A stretch of DNA of 37,282 bases from Candidatus Zixiibacteriota bacterium (GTDB lineage: Bacteria; Zixibacteria; MSB-5A5; GN15; FEB-12), in the NCBI GenBank assembly GCA_024278515.1, contig JAJRTA010000032.1, positions 1 through 37,282 on the forward strand, given 5' to 3'. Under the pieces are notes generated by a model, which saw only the letters and a list, made by a program, of their open reading frames with translations, did not search any database and was not told the DNA's origin. Positions 34,774 to 37,282 of this stretch are shown here, piece after piece. Numbering within the stretch: the stretch's first letter is position 1; the number at the start of each line of letters is the position of its first letter. A program made the position numbers and the translations under genes.

Positions 34774-36456
34774 ATGGCCAAAAGGATGAAGTTCATTTTT
34801 GTGACCGGCGGGGTGGTTTCTTCTTTGGGAAAGGGAATTGCGGCGTCATCAATCGGGCTTTTATTACAACGGCGCGGTCTCAAGGTGCGTAACTGCAAAC
34901 TCGACCCCTACCTGAATGTCGACCCCGGCACGATGAATCCCTTCCAGCATGGTGAAGTATTCGTGCTCGATGACGGCGCCGAAACCGACCTGGATTTGGG
35001 TCATTACGAACGGTTTCTGGATCAGCCGCTGGCCCAGCAGAACAATGTCACCACCGGCCAGGTCTATCATACCATCATCACCCGCGAACGGCGCGGCGAT
35101 TATCTGGGTGCGACTGTTCAGGTCATTCCGCATGTTACCGAGGAAATCAAAAAGCGGATCAAGAAACTCGAACGTGACGCTCAGGGGGAGCCATGCGATG
35201 TCGTGATCGCTGAAATCGGCGGCACGGTCGGTGATATCGAATCGCTGCCGTTTCTGGAGGCGATTCGTCAGATGGGACAGGAAGAAGGCCCATCCAATAC
35301 CATGTTTATCCATGTAACGCTGGTACCTTACATCGATACGGCGGGCGAATTCAAGACCAAACCGACCCAGCACTCGGTACGTGAACTACGGGCCATCGGT
35401 ATTCAGCCGAATATGTTGCTTTGCCGTTCGGCCCGGCCGCTTTCCGAATCATTACGGCAAAAGATCAGCCTGTTCTGTTCGGTTCCCACCCGGTCGGTTA
35501 TCTCGGCTGAGGATGTGGCGACGATCTACGATGTTCCGCTGAATCTGCATGATCAGAAGATCGATGAAATAATATGCGAACTGTTTGGATGGGAAACCGC
35601 TGAGCCGGAACTGGACGACTGGAAGAGTATGCTGGAAAGGATTCACACCCCGCGTCACCGGGTCAAAATAGGTATATGCGGAAAATACGTGAACCTGAAA
35701 GACGCCTACAAATCGATAATCGAGTCATTCGTGCACGCCGGAGTTCACAGTGAAGCCGAAGTCGATCTGATCTGGGCCTCGTCTGAGGACATCAAGAAGA
35801 AAGGGGCCGACAAACTCCTGCACGATATCGACGGATTGTTGATTCCGGGCGGATTCGGCGAACGCGGAGTCGAAGGAAAAATCGAGGCGATTCGATACGT
35901 GCGCGAACGGAATATTCCGTTCCTGGGTATTTGTCTCGGAATGCAGTGCGCGGTAATCGAGTTTGCCCGCAATGTTTGCGGATTGAAAGACGCGCACAGT
36001 TACGAGTTTTACCGCGACCTGAAACATCCGGTTATTCATCTGATGGCTGATCAGGAAGGTGTCACCGAACTCGGCGGTACGATGCGCCTGGGGGCTTACC
36101 CCTGTGTCCTGAAAAAAGGCTCACGCGCCGCCGAAGCATACGGTGTTGAAGAGATATCCGAACGGCATCGGCATCGGTACGAAGTCAACAACGCCTATCG
36201 TGATATGCTGACCGAAGCCGGCCTGGTGCTTAGTGGTTTGTCGCCCGATGGCCGTCTGGTGGAAATCGCCGAGATACCGGATCACCGCTGGTTTGTCGGG
36301 GTTCAGTTTCACCCGGAGCTGAAATCACGACCGACCCGTCCGCATCCGTTGTTCCGCGATTTTGTCAAAGCGGCGGTGGAGTATCATTACGACCAGTCGG
36401 ATAAGCCTGCCGCTAACCCGGAAGCTAACGAGAACGTCTCGGAAACACGGGGTTGA
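34774..36456 (+). CDS. pyrG: CTP synthase
   Basis: 560 residues. The ligase domain starts [20 protein letters not shown] with P-loop Lys20, followed by [20 protein letters not shown] and [20 protein letters not shown], nearly invariant in PyrG. The glutaminase domain has [20 protein letters not shown] with catalytic Cys about 387, and HPEL near 513-516. It makes CTP from UTP, ATP and glutamine. Located next to a KdsB-like gene, whose enzyme uses CTP, it is likely co-transcribed with it. The C-terminal ~25 residues ([16 protein letters not shown]) are an extra polar tail beyond the usual end. Confidence 0.97.
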   Translation: MAKRMKFIFVTGGVVSSLGKGIAASSIGLLLQRRGLKVRNCKLDPYLNVDPGTMNPFQHGEVFVLDDGAETDLDLGHYERFLDQPLAQQNNVTTGQVYHTIITRERRGDYLGATVQVIPHVTEEIKKRIKKLERDAQGEPCDVVIAEIGGTVGDIESLPFLEAIRQMGQEEGPSNTMFIHVTLVPYIDTAGEFKTKPTQHSVRELRAIGIQPNMLLCRSARPLSESLRQKISLFCSVPTRSVISAEDVATIYDVPLNLHDQKIDEIICELFGWETAEPELDDWKSMLERIHTPRHRVKIGICGKYVNLKDAYKSIIESFVHAGVHSEAEVDLIWASSEDIKKKGADKLLHDIDGLLIPGGFGERGVEGKIEAIRYVRERNIPFLGICLGMQCAVIEFARNVCGLKDAHSYEFYRDLKHPVIHLMADQEGVTELGGTMRLGAYPCVLKKGSRAAEAYGVEEISERHRHRYEVNNAYRDMLTEAGLVLSGLSPDGRLVEIAEIPDHRWFVGVQFHPELKSRPTRPHPLFRDFVKAAVEYHYDQSDKPAANPEANENVSETRG

Positions 36457-36513
36457 ATTATCCCGGCTCTACACTATACCGGCAACCGAAAGGGAAAAGA
36501 ACTTAGCAGGGTG

Positions 36514-36530
36514 TTAACAAACTTTGTTAA
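36514..36530. other. Perfect AT-rich palindrome between pyrG and the MEMO-AMMECR1 gene
   Basis: TTAACAAA, central C, TTTGTTAA. Arms of eight bases with one centre base favour protein binding or weak hairpin over a strong terminator. It lies between convergent genes, where promoter control is unlikely. Confidence 0.45.
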
Positions 36531-36564
36531 TGTTGTGTCGGGTCCTTAACAGGCCGCCGTCAGG

Positions 36565-36595
36565 CGTAGGCTGGAACTCCTTGCGGATTCCGACT
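36565..36595 (+). repeat. Dispersed hairpin element, copy 2
   Basis: Related to 33787-33818. The hairpin is GGAA-C-TCC (one bulged C), loop TTGC, GGATTCC (36573-36591). Situated in the 179-nt gap between pyrG and the minus-strand gene, 3' of both. Confidence 0.6.
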
Positions 36596-36635
36596 TTCCA
36601 CTGCCACAGGGTAAAGAGACTTTTTCAAAAAGCTC

Positions 36636-37282
36636 TCAGAACACTTCCGCCGAGAACTTATAGATTTCAGCCAGACGGTCTTTATAGCTGTTACGTGGCA
36701 GACCGGCTTTCAGACAGGTCTGTTCCAGAAAATGTACCGTATCCCACCCATGTTCAACAGCCACCTGCGGCAGAAGCAGGCCGGAGTGGGTTTCCAGCTT
36801 GATCATCAAACCGTCACGGCCTACTTTGATGTCGTCGATATCATGCACCCGCTCAAGCGGTGACAACACTGAAATCTCCGTCTCAATCCGTTCGGCTTCT
36901 TCCTGCGTTAGCGGCGGGAATCTTGGATCCTCAAAGGCGGCCGCCTGGGCCATCTCGGCCACCGCCTCGTACAACGGCAACTGCGATTTGATCATGCCGA
37001 TACAACCGCGCAGGCGGTCATCTATATTCAACGTTACGAACAGTCCGCGTTTTTTGTCGAGCGCTTCAATCAACGGCGGGCGGTAGGATTTGTTCTGCAA
37101 CCTCGAAATTATAGCATCGCGTGCGATCTGATGCAACCGGTCCCGATATTCAAGCGGCACTTCCAGACTTTCAGAACGGGCCGCCGGGGTTCCCATCATC
37201 GTACGGTCCCGCACCACAGGCGAAGCCGCCGTGATTGCCGCGGCCAGGTATCCGACCACACTGTCGAAATCACCGGTTGCCT
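36636..37282 (-). CDS. MEMO-AMMECR1 fusion protein, 5' part outside the window (partial)
   Basis: The frame is open to the right edge; the GTG at 37257-37259 is probably internal. The residues before it (ATGDFDS) continue into VVGYLAAAITAA, matching the C-terminal end of MEMO1-type proteins (usually x-GD-x-x-x-VVGY). A linker leads to the AMMECR1 domain: IARDAIISRLQNKS, RGLFVTLNIDDRLRGCIGMI (with the signature LRGCIG), and YEAVAEMAQAAAFEDPRFPP. Such fusions belong to the AmmeMemoRadiSam group, in which the two proteins co-occur with a radical-SAM enzyme. Substrate and reaction are not established. The third partner is not in this window, and the upstream part of the MEMO domain lies beyond it. 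Confidence 0.82.
   Translation of the reverse strand, partial: ATGDFDSVVGYLAAAITAASPVVRDRTMMGTPAARSESLEVPLEYRDRLHQIARDAIISRLQNKSYRPPLIEALDKKRGLFVTLNIDDRLRGCIGMIKSQLPLYEAVAEMAQAAAFEDPRFPPLTQEEAERIETEISVLSPLERVHDIDDIKVGRDGLMIKLETHSGLLLPQVAVEHGWDTVHFLEQTCLKAGLPRNSYKDRLAEIYKFSAEVF

Noticed and set aside
36511-36540. Chromosome dimer-resolution (dif) site
   Set aside because: The palindrome has half-sites next to a single centre base, not 11-bp arms with a 6-bp gap as in dif.

Overview
The window appears to be an ordinary chromosomal segment of a Gram-negative bacterium. Evidence for an outer membrane includes an Omp85-type barrel protein, a second very large barrel-like protein, several lipoproteins, a complete TolC/MFP/RND efflux pump and a KdsB-like Kdo-activating enzyme. 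Base composition is moderately GC-rich and even throughout. No rRNA, tRNA, CRISPR, IS or phage gene was seen. The combination of a full Bat operon, bacillithiol synthesis genes (bshC-bshA-bshB1), DUF5683-like proteins and a SprA-reminiscent outer-membrane protein points to the FCB superphylum. It would fit an uncultured lineage such as Zixibacteria, but that is inference and no marker gene here proves it.

Layout: (1) 1-7268, envelope cluster: the end of an unknown exported protein, a DUF5683-like protein, a six-bladed NHL lipoprotein, a 1,101-residue outer-membrane protein and a TamA/BamA-like protein. (2) 7306-8151, a UbiA prenyltransferase, possibly leaderless. (3) 8299-18479, an extended Bat operon of ten genes: a small BatD/DUF4381-like protein, MoxR ATPase, DUF58 protein, a TPR/SurA-like lipoprotein without a PPIase domain, a second DUF4381-like protein, BatA, BatB, BatC, BatD and BatE. 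(4) 18602-20607, a flippase-like membrane protein overlapping a CorA transporter, behind a good sigma70-type promoter. (5) 20653-31377, a TetR-headed run: tetR, tolC, MFP, RND, bshC, bshA, bshB1 and a CDF cation exporter, nearly all overlapping or tightly spaced. (6) 31509-33662, an exported protein with about eleven 'D-x-x-G-[DN]-D-x-Y' repeats behind its own promoter. (7) 33663-34020, a mostly gene-free stretch with two hairpins and a possible 50-codon ORF. (8) 34021-36456, kdsB-like and pyrG, a natural pair because CTP synthase supplies the CTP used by KdsB. (9) 36636 to the right edge, minus strand, a MEMO-AMMECR1 fusion cut by the window.

The most interesting points are the translationally coupled link between an RND multidrug/metal pump and bacillithiol synthesis under one TetR-type regulator with a visible operator; the enlarged Bat operon; the repeat-rich exported protein; and a 32-nt hairpin element found in two intergenic regions 2.8 kb apart. 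No wholly new multi-gene system could be demonstrated from sequence alone.
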